From: Rhizomucor pusillus | Taxonomy: Eukaryota > Mucoromycota > Mucoromycetes > Mucorales > Lichtheimiaceae | Length of the DNA stretch: 64,000 bases | Assembly: GCA_900175165.2 (NCBI GenBank) | Contig: FWWN02000211.1 | Coordinates: forward strand, 22,876 to 86,875 | Direction: 5' to 3' | The notes under the pieces: model-generated | Database searches by the model: none | Told to the model about the DNA's origin: nothing | The model's input: only the letters and a program-made list of their open reading frames with translations | Position numbers and translations under genes: made by a program | In this document: one piece after another, positions 35,392 through 48,600 of the stretch | How positions within the stretch are numbered: the stretch's first letter is position 1 | How the letters are laid out: each line of letters opens with the position of its first letter

Positions 35392-36459
35392 ATAATGGAT
35401 CCAAGACATCGTGAAGTTGGGTGTTACACAGTCATGTCTTGGAGCTTATTAAAGGGCAATCTGGCCAGTCAGAAAAAATGCGGATCAAAGTTTATACACG
35501 CTTGATGAGCATGAACAGTGGGTCGGTTATGCATTGAAGTAATGTTCTGTAATTCGTCAAACATTACACCACTGTAAAATTTGACGTCCTGTCGTTTGAT
35601 CGGAGCGCGCATACTAGATGATGGGTACACAAGCCATTAACATTTATTGAGAGTTTATTATAACCATGGGAACATTGAGGAAATTTACATGATCTCGTGC
35701 ATACTCTATGCGCTCCTTTGGCGTTGCATACGGTACCCAGACGAAGTTGGTCCAAAAATGGATAATTTCAAAGAACTTTTTCCAGGATCCTCATAAATGA
35801 ATGACATGATCTCGCCTGAGGATCGAAGTCGATAACTTAACAATTGATCCATTATAGACCTTCACAGAAAGGATATACCATTATAGTTCTATAGCTGCAA
35901 GTTTGGATCGTATTTGGTCAATTGAAACCTCCAGTAGGCGTTGTAGCCACCTACTTCTTGAAAATCTAGTCAGAGACCCGGCAGTGCAAAACTTTCGCCG
36001 CTTGAACTTAACAATTGTGCTGGTGAGGCCTATACATTAGACGGATGGAAACCGGGGAATGTCAGCGCTACTTGGGCCAGCGCGAGTATCAGATTTTACA
36101 GAACTCGCTTGCTCCCTTTCGCCAATTGATTCTCCTTATATTCGATTCAGGAGGGCAATGACTGTATCGAACATTGCGCTGTACATCCTTATAGCCTTTG
36201 GCATATCTCCTTATCGAGAATCCAATAAGTTATAGACCATCATTTCCTTTCCATCTGTACCATACGTACCATCCAAAGAGTTTGACCACTCAATTAGTCT
36301 TTTGTATTTGTATGGAGTCCTTTACAATTCCTTCTCTTATCTCCAATTTTTGCATTCTATATCTTTATGCCCTGGGTATCTTCGCAACGATTTTCACGGT
36401 TTCACGCACCGCGTCTTGAGACCCTGTAGATCCCTCACCTTCGCTTCGCCTCTTCTTTG
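35392..36459. other. Intergenic region between divergent genes, no gene recognised
   Basis: This stretch contains the upstream regions of the CAP gene (minus) and the Kv channel gene (plus). The open frames are short and show no known domain. Sequence before the channel ATG is pyrimidine-rich (CTTCGCTTCGCCTCTTC). Confidence 0.4.
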
Positions 36460-38413
36460 ATGCGAATATTTCGTAAATCTTCGGCATTTTCAAAACTCGC
36501 AGATGAAGAGGAGCCACTGAGACTCTTGCACCATAACAACAGCGGCTCTGAACTTGGGATCGGAAAGTCTGAAGATCGGACCGATGAGGATGACACAGAC
36601 GAAAAGTACAATGGAGGTGACGATAGACCTCGGCCTCGATGTGACAGATACCAGCGCATCGGTCAGCTGCCAGCAGGCTTCATGTCCATATCGGCTTTGG
36701 TTCGCGACTCTGGTCATCAGGAAAGAGTAGCGGCAGCAGCAACGACAGACGAAGCACACGAGCTCGATGAACACCCTAGTTACTCGCAGGCTGACGAGTT
36801 TCGGAACGACTTTAAACGCAGTCTCTATTTGCTTATGGAGCAACCATCAAGCAGCGCTGCTGCCTTTTGGACGAATGTGATTGTTTCCGTTCTTATTGTA
36901 TCCAGCGCTGTCATGACAACCATAGAAACCATTCCTGCTTTTCGGTCAGCGGAGAGCAACCGAGTCTGGTATGCATCCAATCAAGACCTTAATAGAAACC
37001 GATATTCACTCTGCAACTTGGAACTGGAATCAGGTTTAATCTGGAATCGGCAATGGTGGCGCTGTTTAGTCTGGAATACTTGCTTCGAGTGTTCGCTCAT
37101 TCAGACTCTCTTCAAATGCTTCTGCGGTTTTTCATATGTAAAGATGGAGCAATATTATTCTCGCACGTGCATTGGCTTATAGATCAATCTAGCTCCCTTG
37201 TCGATTATTGATTTCATCGCCATTATACCATTTTATATAGAGTTAATAGCCAGGCGAGATACGGTATGAAATATCTATCTTGCTCCGTACTTCTTGGAGA
37301 CTAATCTTTTGCTATGTAGACATACGAGTTTCGATTTACAATTCTTCGACTTTTTCGTCTCCTTCGACTGTTCAAGTCATACAAATATACCAATGCTATT
37401 ATTATGACAATTGAGGTGATGGTTGTTGCTTTGCGACGGTCAAGTGACGCATTATCCGCCTTATTTGTCTTTTTGGTAACCTGTGTGGTGCTGCTGGCTA
37501 CGTTGCTGTATTTTGCAGAACGTGGTGTGTGGGACGAGAATCTGGAGACATTTGTAGATCCAGATGGAAATCCAAGGTAAAGCCCAACGAGAGAAAGTAA
37601 CATTTTGGACCATCTATTGACGATACTGTAAAATCAGCTCGTTTGACAGCATCCCTGCGGCCTTCTGGTTCGTTCTTGTGACTATCACTACAACTGGCTA
37701 CGGCGACATGGTACCTGCGACATTTATTGGCAAGTTAGTTACATTCCCTGCTATGCTATTTGGCGTATTGGTAAGCAATGATGTAAAATAGACATTGCAG
37801 GGACTGTTATCAATTAACATATTCAAAACAGCTCATTGCACTTCCTTCCATTATCATCGGAAGGAACTTTACGGTTGTTTGGGAGGCTATGCGCAGACGG
37901 CAGTACTATAATCAATTGCTAGAGTCGCAGGGTATTATGCCAGACGAGTCACTGGCGTCAACTAGTCAGAATGGTGAGTATTATCATTAAAATACTTATA
38001 ACATAAGAGTACTAAAGAAACACAAAGGGAATCGATATATGTACGAAGAGAACATAACATCGACTTTCCAGACTGGCACACAGGCTGGACAGCGAACAAG
38101 CACGGGCAACCCAATGTCTTCACCATCGGCCGATCCTCGAAGACGACCCAGTTATGATATACTACAAACTGGTGACGAAGCTATCCTCGACCAGTTGCAG
38201 ACATTGATGGTGATGACTAGGCAGAATCAAGAAGCTATTCAACACATTCTCAGCATCCTAGCGAAACAAGGAAAATACGAAAAGCCCGCAGAAGGGTTGG
38301 AAATGGATCTCGGCCGACAGAATCATGAATATGAAAATCAAGGAGTTCCTACCTCGACAGCAAAGGGGAAAGAGGTTCCACGCAGAGGCAGATCACAGAG
38401 TAGAGGATCATAG
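36460..38413 (+). CDS. Voltage-gated potassium channel, Kv type (six-helix, one pore)
   Basis: About seven exons. A hydrophilic N-terminus of about 120 residues precedes S1 ([20 protein letters not shown]). The S2-S3 region reads [20 protein letters not shown], then LLRFFI joined to [18 protein letters not shown]. The S4 sensor [20 protein letters not shown] has arginines every third position. S5 follows ([20 protein letters not shown]), then the pore [18 protein letters not shown], whose filter has TTGYGD in place of the usual TVGYGD. S6 is [20 protein letters not shown], with PSI in place of the Kv PVP hinge. The cytosolic tail has a charged helix ([20 protein letters not shown]) that may form a coiled coil, and an RS-like end. 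It should conduct K+ on depolarisation. The acceptor of intron 2 was moved to CAATCTAG to keep the conserved PLSIID frame. Confidence 0.88.
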
Positions 38414-38624
38414 ACTCCCTTGTTTGCATGTAAATACGCAGATTAACTTGGCAAAAAGTAAGCGTATCGCATTATGGGTTGCCCATTTCTTTACATATAC
38501 ATATAGCGTATTGCTTGCCATGTAGAGTACATTCAAATAGATTATTGTATTTAAATATCAAGCGCTGTCAATAGCAGCGTTTTGTAAAGGTTTAGCTATA
38601 GAGATAAAATCGTAATATATTCGG

Positions 38625-41527
38625 CTACACGGGACTACTGCACCCAGACTCGGTGGGAGGCGGCGAATCTGGGGGACTTGCGGTATTCCTGTTGCTCAGA
38701 AGGGACATGCGTTTCCTACCTTGCGTACTCCGTCCTTTTTCTGGCTTGGATACCGAAGCAGATTCCACTCCCAGGTCGTTTGCATGTGTAATTACCAAAT
38801 TGAGGCGCTACAATTGCCGTCAGATGTCGAAAACCTGTAAAATAAGTGGGCTGACTTACGATAGCCAATCTATATTCAAACGGATAATTGGAAAAGCTTA
38901 GTGCTGATTCCCAAAGACTGCGTGCACGACTGAAGTCTTGCGTGCGCCAGCAAGTTACACCAGATTCCCTGTGTTCATGCTTGTCAGTTATTGCCCATAA
39001 TTCAAGTAATAAGGAAAAAAGGATTACCAGTAAGAAAAAGGCACAACCCACTTCGTATGGATTCTACTCCTGTTATCCAATATCCAATTCAGGTGTATAA
39101 TGGATTCATGAGAACGACCAAGAGCATTCAGAATGGAAGATTTCACAAGTAGCAATGTAGCTCGCTGGTCGTAATAATCCGGAGGCGGTGTGTCAGGTGC
39201 TATTTGGATCGTCCGAATCTCGTATTCTTGCTTTTCCCGCTGATAAATTTTATCCAGGGTAGCATCCACTAGCTCCAAGGCATTCGCTAGGCATTCGTCC
39301 GTCATGCTTGCAAGCAGGTTCCAGAGTAACAAAATTTCCAATGCTGGCAGGCTTAAATCGAGATCTTGATATCCACTCTGCTCAAAAAAGGCTACACGTT
39401 CCGATACAAACTGCTCCACTTGCGAGCCCCCGTTTACAAGCTTCGATGCCTCGACGAACGCTAATATCGCGTCACTTCTATCGCCCAGAATTTCCATACA
39501 GCAGCCGTAGAAATACTTGATCAACGCTGGCTTGGAGTGACTCGGTTCGAGCTTTGCGAGTTTGTCAGCTGCTCCCTTCCAGTCAAGTTGCATAGCTGAG
39601 TTAAACGCAATCTCATAGTCTGCCAATAGACCCATGGTGACTTCAGCCCAGTCCCCTTGACTGACTTCTTGTGTATACTTGAATGACTGTGATGAAAGTG
39701 GGATACTACGAGTCAAGCGAGATACTCTTCCTGCAAAGTACAAAAAGAATGCAGAGCTCGGGTATGTCTTTTGAGCCTCTAGTAAGCACTCGACGGCCGG
39801 TTGAACCAACTCTTGATCCAATATAAGAGGAGCGTGCGATGTTAAAATCACATAGTACGACAATAACCTATACAACATCATCAAAATTATTGTGAGCTAA
39901 ATATTTTGCTTGAGCATTGTATCATATCATACATCATTGAAGCCAAAGGAGACCGTATCCGTTTGCCCTCCAAGCACAGCTTTAAAAGAGCAAACCCGAG
40001 ATGTTTATCAGCGTTCCATCCAAATGCAGAGACAATTTTCAAAATCTTTGGAGGTAGCGATGACAGCAGTAGATGCACAGAACCGATGCTGTAATAGTTA
40101 AATCGTCAGTCAGGCTCATAAGTGTATATAAAAAGATCATACCCGAACTGAATAGCGGATACAGTGTCCTGATCTATATGCTTATGAAAATCTTGACCCA
40201 TTCGCTTATATTCCTGCCACACAAGACTATATGCGCTGTATGCTGAAAAATAAGAAAATAGCATTAATGCAAGCACGGAGTGGCGCGATGTTTCCACGCA
40301 CCTCTTCGTAGATTCAAACCGGTTTTTAAATAGCCAATCACAGTTTCCTGAGTAAGATGCACAATGGCCATCAAAAGTCCACATTCGGCTTTGATTACAT
40401 GAGCACGCAGCGCACCATTTGGCATAAATTCGGGCTGGTTTTTGAGTTCCTCTTGGTTGAGCGGGCGTGTATTCGTTGGAAGTCGGGTTGTATTGGTTCC
40501 CATCAAATTCGTTATATAATGCGATACGGTATCTTTCAGTGGTTTTTTGGCAGACGCAGCATCTATTTGTGCGTGTGCGAACTGGTAGGTTTCTGTTAAT
40601 GTAGAAATTGCCGCATCAGCATCTAGAGGATTCGAAGACTACAATGACCAACGGTTATATCACGAGATGGGAGGTCGCACTGCAAACAGATACACCTACA
40701 GTTATTGCCTTAATGAAAGCCATAGCGCCTAATCCGAGAGAATACAAAGGATCCCTTTGAAATCATCCAGTTAGATGGATCATAAGTATTCGTTATTGCA
40801 GACTTACTCTCTGGCGTGCGCTTCAAAGATGCCCTTAGCAACCGAAAACTTGTTGTTGAACAATGCATTGATTCCTTCAATCATCTTCTCGTCTGCGAAT
40901 CAATTTGAGCAACAACGGCCACGCCGACGAATTGTTTCGCTAACCTGCAGCTTCTTGCTCGCGTGGACCCAAAGTATTTGCCTTAACATCCTTGAAGTTG
41001 ATGTTTGTTGGTATGAAGGTGTTTGTTCGTGAGTCCGACTCTTCCTCCAGCGCCTTGCGATACTTCGGATCGAAAGTCGGTGGTAATCCTGGGGTAGGTG
41101 GTGTCATATAATCCGCCATATTCTGATGATTCTTTGGGACATCAGGTAAAGGTTTATCTTCTCCATTTTCTGTTTGAAGAGGTGCTGGACGTTTTCGATC
41201 ATCCGTTTGCGTTTGCGCGCTTGTTATCTCAGCTGACGAGTCCTCAACAGGAGCACTTGAGGCAGCACGCTCGATACCATTTTCCACAGTATCCGTATCG
41301 ATCGATTCCATTGCTTTGTCACTTTGCCGCAACTCTTCCTTCGAGTTTTCTTGTTGGTCGAGGTCGAGGTCTGTTTTGACGGTCTCGGCACGCTCAGCTT
41401 CCTTGGCGTTGTCGCTAACTTTAGTTTCTTGGTCGTCCGCTTGACTAGGGTTATTATCATCAAGCGACACAGATTCCAGTGGCAAATCGTCTACTTGAGG
41501 GTCTTTTGTCGAGCAGTCTTCAGTCAT
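38625..41527 (-). CDS. Iml2/TTC39-family TPR protein (inclusion body clearance)
   Basis: About eight exons. A long acidic, disordered N-terminus (residues 1-180, rich in Asp, Glu, Ser) precedes the helical body: KMIEGINALFNNKFSVAKGI, AHVIKAECGLLMAIVHLTQE and GSVHLLLSSLPPKILKIVSA, followed by FGWNADKHLGFALLK. The C-terminal TPR-like part has YPSSAFFLYFAGRVSRL, KPALIKYFYGCCMEILGD and DYYDQRATLLLVKSSILNAL. The FLYFxGR and FGF/W-D-x-xxG motifs are those of Iml2/TTC39 (DUF3808). Yeast Iml2 helps clear inclusion bodies using lipid-droplet-derived sterols. The stop was placed by joining an acceptor at AATTGTAG to a serine/proline-rich last exon. The ATG at 41527 is preferred to an in-frame one at 41638. 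Convergent with the Kv channel gene. Confidence 0.85.
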
Positions 41528-42141
41528 GACGGAATGAAAGCGCGAGGAGCGAAAAGCAGAAAGCAAAGTTTGGTCCGAGACACTTGCCCCGCAATATAAC
41601 ACAAAGAGCCCATCAGCTGACTTGACTGACTCATGCAACGTTGGACAATAGGGTCAAGGAATCATAGCTTGTCTGTGGATTTCCCCTCCCATCAAATTTA
41701 TCATATCAAGTGTAACCGGTGGCATTTTCATCTAAATATCTTCGTCTGGATATCATAGCAATGCTATTGTCCTCATTTGCGCTGTCTGCAATATTGTGAA
41801 ACATGCATCATCCAGAAAAAGACTTTCCTGCGGCGCATGAAAAGTGTTCTTTGCACACGGGTTGCACTACCAGGCAGCAGCTTGACAATTCAACAGAGTC
41901 TCGTTATTGAGGAATCTACAGCCGTCACGTCATCTGCTCAAAAGTAGGAAGCTGTTACTTCGGGAAAGCGTAAAAACGTGCCTATAACCTCATTTGTAGC
42001 TATTAGCACAAAGCTCTTGCTTTTTTGGTCGTCAACACTCGAGAAGGCTGCACTTGTCATCACCAAGGAACTTGAGTGGCAACAGCAAGAAAGAGCATAC
42101 CGCGCATGTTTCAACCCATTCTTCAGTCTTAAACGAATCCT
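41528..42141. promoter_or_regulatory. Shared upstream region, Iml2-like gene and adenylate cyclase
   Basis: The two genes diverge from this 0.6 kb. I see short open frames only and no clear TATA box. It should contain both promoters and leaders. Confidence 0.45.
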
Positions 42142-45100
42142 ATGCTGCCCGGGAATACTCGTAATACAGCCACCAACGGCAAAGGCCAACAAGGCCGGCA
42201 GAAACGGAGCCACGTCCCATTTCCTCGAGGTGGCCGGCATTTCGGTGGCGACGCTATACCAGACAGCAACTACATAGCTCACCCTCCACCGGACATCAAG
42301 CAGAGTGCAACTGAGTCTCAGAAACATACGCAAACAAGCCAACGTAGGAATCTGCTCATATATTTGTGACAACATAAGACATTGCTAATCGTTGATGGCA
42401 AGTAGCTACGGACACGAGTTTGTTATCGGCGAACTTCCCGCATAAGGATAAAAGGAAGCATCTATTCCCTTGGTCAAAGAAGAAAAGTAGGTGCAATCAA
42501 ATATTCATTTACTTGCATTACTGATCATTAATAGGTCGCACAGATCTAAATACGTTATCGCAGGGTCTGTCCAACACTGTAGGTGTCTCGACAGCTCATA
42601 CAACACCCTACTCTGCTGCAGGCGGCAATAGAATGTTTGGGAACTCCTCTATGCCATCACTTGTTAGTCATCCACAAAAGCAACCACACGAATACGATTC
42701 GCGAGCTCAACACCCTCTCGATACGCAAGCCATGGATGATTATTTCCCGCACCATGTACCCGTTTCTCAAACATTTGTGCATGGAGTCTATGATGAGCGA
42801 CGAAAACCGCCAATCTTGCAGTCTCATAGGAAGGCGAAAGAACGTGAGAAATCAGATAGCAGCGTACTTACTACGGGCAGTCGGCACGATGACGTACATA
42901 GGCCCAAGGAAAGCATGGATCGTAAGTGAGAAAGCTTTTGCAATGAAAAATTGGATGTTTTTTGCTTACAGTCTGCCAAAGTTACGGTTGATCAGGACTT
43001 TGGAAGCATGGATGAGATTTTGAATCCTGAATATCGACATCTTGCAAATGGATATATACAGGTAATTGCAGAAACTGGAGAGGCGCAATTTCTTTAAATA
43101 ACACTGGGTAAATTAGCCACGCACACCAGTGCAGGATATTGCTGAGCAATGGGCGCCACCTGATAGCTGGGGTGTACAACCTGCAGAAGGCTCAAATACT
43201 CCTGAGGTTCCTCCATCTATTATGGATGATGACCCTATGGATTACGATGAATATTCAGTGATGGAACCAGAAAAATACAATGGTCCCAAACGAAACGTAG
43301 GTTACACAAAGTTCTGCAATCTATGCATTGTTAATTCAGTCTCCTTCCAGTATTGCATACGCATTTTTCGATCCGATGGTACATTTGCAACTTTGCAACT
43401 TCCATTGACGACGACTGCAGGAGAAATCGTTCAAAAGCTTGCAAGCAAGTTCTTTATGCGGAAAGAAATTGGTCAATTATGCCTCAGGTTGAAACGCAGG
43501 AATCTCGGTGCGTAAAAGTTATGTGTTGAGACGCTTAAACACAGGAGTCTTACAAGCTTTTAGAACGAGTTTTACAGCCTTGGGAGAGGCCATTGCAGAT
43601 TCAAAAAACCCTACTTGAGCACATGGGCTACACGGAGCAGGACAACATCGCCGATGTGGGACGAGAGGATAATTCATATTTGCTGCGATTTGTGTTTGGA
43701 CTCGATACAGCACAAATGCTTCCAAAAGAGATTGAATATGGCAACAACAAGCAACATATTGATTTGCAGGCACGCAACCTTCCCACAGTACCCGTGTTTC
43801 TTTACGATCAAGCAGCGAGTATTATCTCGCTGGATTTATCGAAAAATTTGCACATGGACATACCCGTCGATTTCCTTCGCAATTGTCGACAATTGAAGCA
43901 ACTATGGCTCGCAGATAATGAATACACTGCAATACCCCCATCTGTTCATCATGTCTCTGGACTTGAACATCTCAACATATCCGGAAATCGCCTGCGTGAC
44001 TTGCAGCATGCTCGACTTGACAAGATACCTGGATTGAAAACAATGCGTGCATATAACAATCGACTGGAGAAACTCCCAAATTCATTCGCGATCTTTAAAC
44101 AGATGACAATGCTTTCGATTGCCAACAATAATTTTACCTCGTTTCCTGACGTCATTTGTGAAATGGTTTCACTGACGCATCTGGATGTCAGCTTCAACAA
44201 GATTGATGCCTTTCCGGATGAAATTAGCAACCTTAAAAACCTTACCCGGCTTTTTGCAATTGCTAATCGATTTGCGGGTAGTTTACCACATAGCTTTGCA
44301 CAGTTGGAAAACCTTCGTGAGCTGGATATTCGGCAAAACTCGATCAACGATCTCGATGTATTATGTCGCCTGCCTCGACTCGAAATCTTGTATGTCGGTT
44401 ACAATGCTGTAAGCATTGTCGGTTGCGAATTTAAATCTCTGCGGCAGCTCAAAATGACCAAGAATCATCTAACGCAATTCAACCTGGGAGTTTGCCGCAG
44501 ATCGTCTGAAGAACCGCCAGCAATCCACAGCAACGTTCCTGCATCTATATCCGTCCGCCCAGAAAGCAGTATGTTAACAGAACTCGATCTATCTAGCTGT
44601 ATGCTGTCGTCGCTGCCAGATGATGTATTTTTGGCTGTTCCGAACCTTGAGGAGTTGATCTTAGACAGCAACACGCTTAATTCCATCCCTGCAAGCATCG
44701 GTACTTTACGGAAGCTGGTGCGATTATCGCTCCAAAACAACTTTTTGGATAGTCTTCCAAGCGAGATATCAAACTTAACCGAGCTCAAAATTCTGGATGC
44801 ACAGAAAAATAACCTCAAAATGCTGCCCAACGAAATTTGGCTATGTCCATCATTGCAGACTCTCAATTGCTCTTCTAATCTCCTCGAGGCGTTTCCAAAA
44901 CCTTGTGCTGCGCCGAATATCTCTCTTCATCTCCCAGGAGCCGCCTCTGACAGCGCTTTAGCGTCCGTTATGGGTGGCGTTGTGCCGGATAAAATGATAC
45001 CAACGACTCTTGGTGGGCATGCTGGTCAAGGCATAGTACCTGGCAACCGTCCTTTGCCTGATGGAGACAGCACACATAGCAACCGGTCCATGGATGACTC

Positions 45101-48100
45101 TACAACAGTCAGCGGTAACAGCGGCCTGCAATCCCCACCTAATTTTAATCCGCCATCCTTTTTCGCCAGCCCAAGAAACCATCCTCCACCATTGTCTCTA
45201 TCCTTGCGAAGACTTTTCCTTGGCGATAATAGATTAACCAACGAAATCTGGTCACCATTGATGCTGTTTCTGGAACTACGGACGCTAAACCTGTCTTTCA
45301 ATGATCTCGACGAGATCCCGCCAGAACATCTCTGCCACCAACATCTTTATGAACTGTATCTATCCGGTAACCATTTGACTTCGTTGCCGGCGGATGATAT
45401 CGAGAAGCTGAGCTACTTGCGTGTTCTGGCGGTAAATGGAAACAAGCTTCAGACACTTCCTGCTGAAATTGGCAAACTACGGAAGCTTCTGGTGCTGGAT
45501 GTCGGCAACAATGTGCTCAAGTACAATATTTCCAACTGGCCGTATGATTGGAACTGGAACTGGAACTTGGGCTTAAAGTTCCTTAATCTATCGGGTAACA
45601 AGAGATTAGAGATCAAGAAGACGCACCCGGAGACCCATGCACCTGGGGAGAAGGATTTGGCAGACTTTAGCGCTTTGACCCGACTTCGTATGCTTGGCTT
45701 AATGGATGTTACGATCCTTGGTGTTTCTATACCCGAGGAATCTCCTGATCGGCGAGTACGTACATCTCCATCCGAGGTCAACAACATGGGATACGGCGTA
45801 GCCGACTGGATTGGCACAAACGAGCATTTAGCCACGTGGGATCTGGTTATGCCACGTTTTCGGAATAAGGACGACGAGTGTATTTTTGGTTTATTCGATG
45901 GATGCAAGAGCACACGATTTGGTAGCAAGCTGACAAAGTATTTGAATGATCACCTCACATACCATGTCATGAACGAACTTCGCAAGAACAAGCAAGACGA
46001 CACTGTTGTAACCGCTCTCCGTCGAGCATTCCTTTCCTTAGAAAAGGGACTCGGTGTCAGCGTTAGCGAAGACATCGATACTGGTGCTTCCGCCGTCGTG
46101 TGCTACATAGCCGGTACTAAGCTGTATGTTGCCAATGTCGGTGATGCCATGGCAGTTATATCAAGAAACAATGGGCAAGCGTTCGAAATCACAAACAAAC
46201 ATATTGCTATCAATCCAAGCGAAATTTCTCGTATACGAGCTGCAGGCGGCTTCGTCTCTAATTCTGGCAAAGTCAACGGCGAACTAGTCGTCTCTCGAGG
46301 ATTTGGATACTTTGACCTTGTGCCCATTGTAAACGCCAATCCGTACATTGCAAGCATGGACTTGACAGAAAACGACGAATTTGTTATCATGGCATCCCGT
46401 GGTCTATGGGAAAGGATGAATTATCAAACTGCAGTGGACATTGCACGCACCGAAAAGGACGATTTCATGGCAGCTGCTCAGAAGCTGCGCGATTTTGCTA
46501 TTACATACGGCGCAGAGAAAGACCTTATGGTGATGGTGATAGGAGTTGGTGACCTATTTGACAAACGTGATAAACGGTTCCGCTGGAGACCAGGAAGGGC
46601 GACTGCAACCGCGGAAGCAGGCATTCTATTAGATGATGTTTCTCTTGGAACAGGTGGCATGCTGGTGGGCAAGAACAAACGTCGTGTAAAAGAGGAAGCG
46701 CCTGGTGATTCGGTAAGTTGATTATCTTTGCGGAAATTGTCTAGGTGCTCTTAATAACTCATTCATATTCATTGATTGTATTAGACATTGGCACGCCTGG
46801 ACAGGGAAGTGCCACCGCCAATTAATCAAGTCGTGCTAGTCTTTACGGATATCAAGAGCTCCACGATGCTGTGGGAAACTCAACCAGAAAATATGCGTTC
46901 TGCGATCAAGATTCACGATGCTGTTATGCGCCGAACTTTACGAAATGTGGGTGGATATGAAGTCAAAACCGAAGGCGACGCCTTTATGGTGTGTTTCCAA
47001 AACATTGTATCTGCTCTTTTGTGGTGCTTTACGGTGCAGCTTCAGCTCTTGGAAGCGGACTGGCCGGCAGGCATTCTAGCAACTGAGGAGGGACGCGAGA
47101 TTGAAAAGGATGGAACTGTCATTTATCGAGGTCTTTCTGTCCGTATGGGTGTCCATTACGGTACTCCTGTTTTTGAACGCAATCCAATCACGAAGCGAAT
47201 GGATTACTTTGGGCCAGTTGTGAACAAAGCAAGTCGTATCTGTAATGCGGCAGACGGTGGGCAAATTTGTGTCTCTTCAGATGTAGTGGCTGCACTACGC
47301 AATATACCTGGAATGTTGGACGATAGTGCGGCTGCAACAGATGAACTCAGTACTTCAGTCAGCACTTACCTGCTAAGCCGGGATATTCAGCAGCTCAAAA
47401 GCCTTGGTTTCCAGGTTGTCGAACTTGGAATGCGAAAACTGAAGGGACTAGAGACACCAGAGATGCTGAGTCTCGTATTTCCCAAAAAACTGGCCGGTCG
47501 TATGGAAATGGAAGAACGATTGCCGATATTGGACGAGCAGGCATCTGGTCTGATGAAATCTACTCCCGGTTCTCCACGCTTAACGACAGCCGATACATCC
47601 TTAGCCACCTCACCTAGAATGGGCCCTGACATGTCGCTTGAACCATCACGAGTACCAACACCTACTGAAGATATCGAAGTAGTGGAAACACCAGCAAATG
47701 AAAAACAGGAACCATTGGGTATGCAAGATGTTGGGCGATTAGAGCCTGCCAAGCCAGCGCAACATGCTATCGATCCTGCTCTTGTCAATTCCCTTTGTAG
47801 TTTAGCAATTCGCTTGGAAAGATTAACTACAGGCCATACAATGGCAAGATCGCCTGCTCAACAGGGTGTTCGTCTATCACCCCGTCAAGGATATACAGCG
47901 ACTGTGTTTACAGACACTTCATCAAGCGAGTACGCGTCTATCGGTCAATTGATGGAGCATCATATTATGAACAATGCGTCAGACGAGGAATTAGTGATTC
48001 TAATGGAGAATTTTGTTACCCGCATCGAGGCAAGTGGATATGATTGCAATCGTAGTGAATGATATAATTGACTTTTGAGTAGAATGCCGCATCATCCCTC

Positions 48101-48262
48101 TATTTGAACAAGGTTGGACGTTTTGCTAACGTTTTGGAAAAGCTTGGTGAAGCTATTGAAGTGGATCCCATGCATATATTACGTGCATTGCAAATGTTTT
48201 CTGAAGTTGCTGGGCTGGCGGATATGCCTACTAGTTTGGCTGCTTCACCACATCGCTCTTAA
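42142..48262 (+). CDS. CYR1: Adenylate cyclase, fungal Cyr1 type
   Basis: About nine exons encode roughly 1,900 residues, in the fungal Cyr1 order. A disordered N-terminus of about 310 residues is followed by a Ras-association domain (YCIRIFRSDGTFATLQLPLT ... LLEHMGYTEQDNI). A long leucine-rich repeat array comes next (LISLDLSKNL-type units, about 420-1000), then a PP2C-like domain (ECIFGLFDGCKSTRFGSKL; AVVCYIAGTKLYVANVGDAM). The class III cyclase core has VVLVFTDIKSSTMLWETQ, with the metal Asp, and GGYEVKTEGDAFMVCF. The C-terminal helix SLYLNKVGRFANVLEKLGEA corresponds to the region that binds cyclase-associated protein. It makes cAMP at the membrane under Ras control. The last intron (48030-48082) needs a GC donor; without it about 60 conserved C-terminal residues are lost. 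Confidence 0.95.
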
Positions 48263-48600
48263 CGCAGATAACGACTCAAAAGTAACCTCTCTATTTCAGC
48301 CATTATCCTTGCATTCATCTCCTCATTTCTGTCATCCTTTTCTTCATCACATCCACATCTTCTATGCATACTTGCTTTTTTATTTTTGTTGCAATAATGA
48401 TCAATACTCAGCGTGAACTTTCAAACTAAAGTGATGTAGTTTTTGACCCTCTATTCTTTCGAAATGAGTATGTAAACTTCGGGATGGGTGTCTGTATCAA
48501 TCTTATTCCCTTTTGTATTTCTATCAATCCAGAGGATGTCTATATAGGGAAGGTCATCGGTTCCTTATTTGATCATGTCAATACATAACAGACTGTTGCT
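48263..48600. other. No gene recognised
   Basis: This is the 3' region of the adenylate cyclase gene, with pyrimidine-rich and AT-rich sequence. No domain or RNA gene was recognised. Confidence 0.4.
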
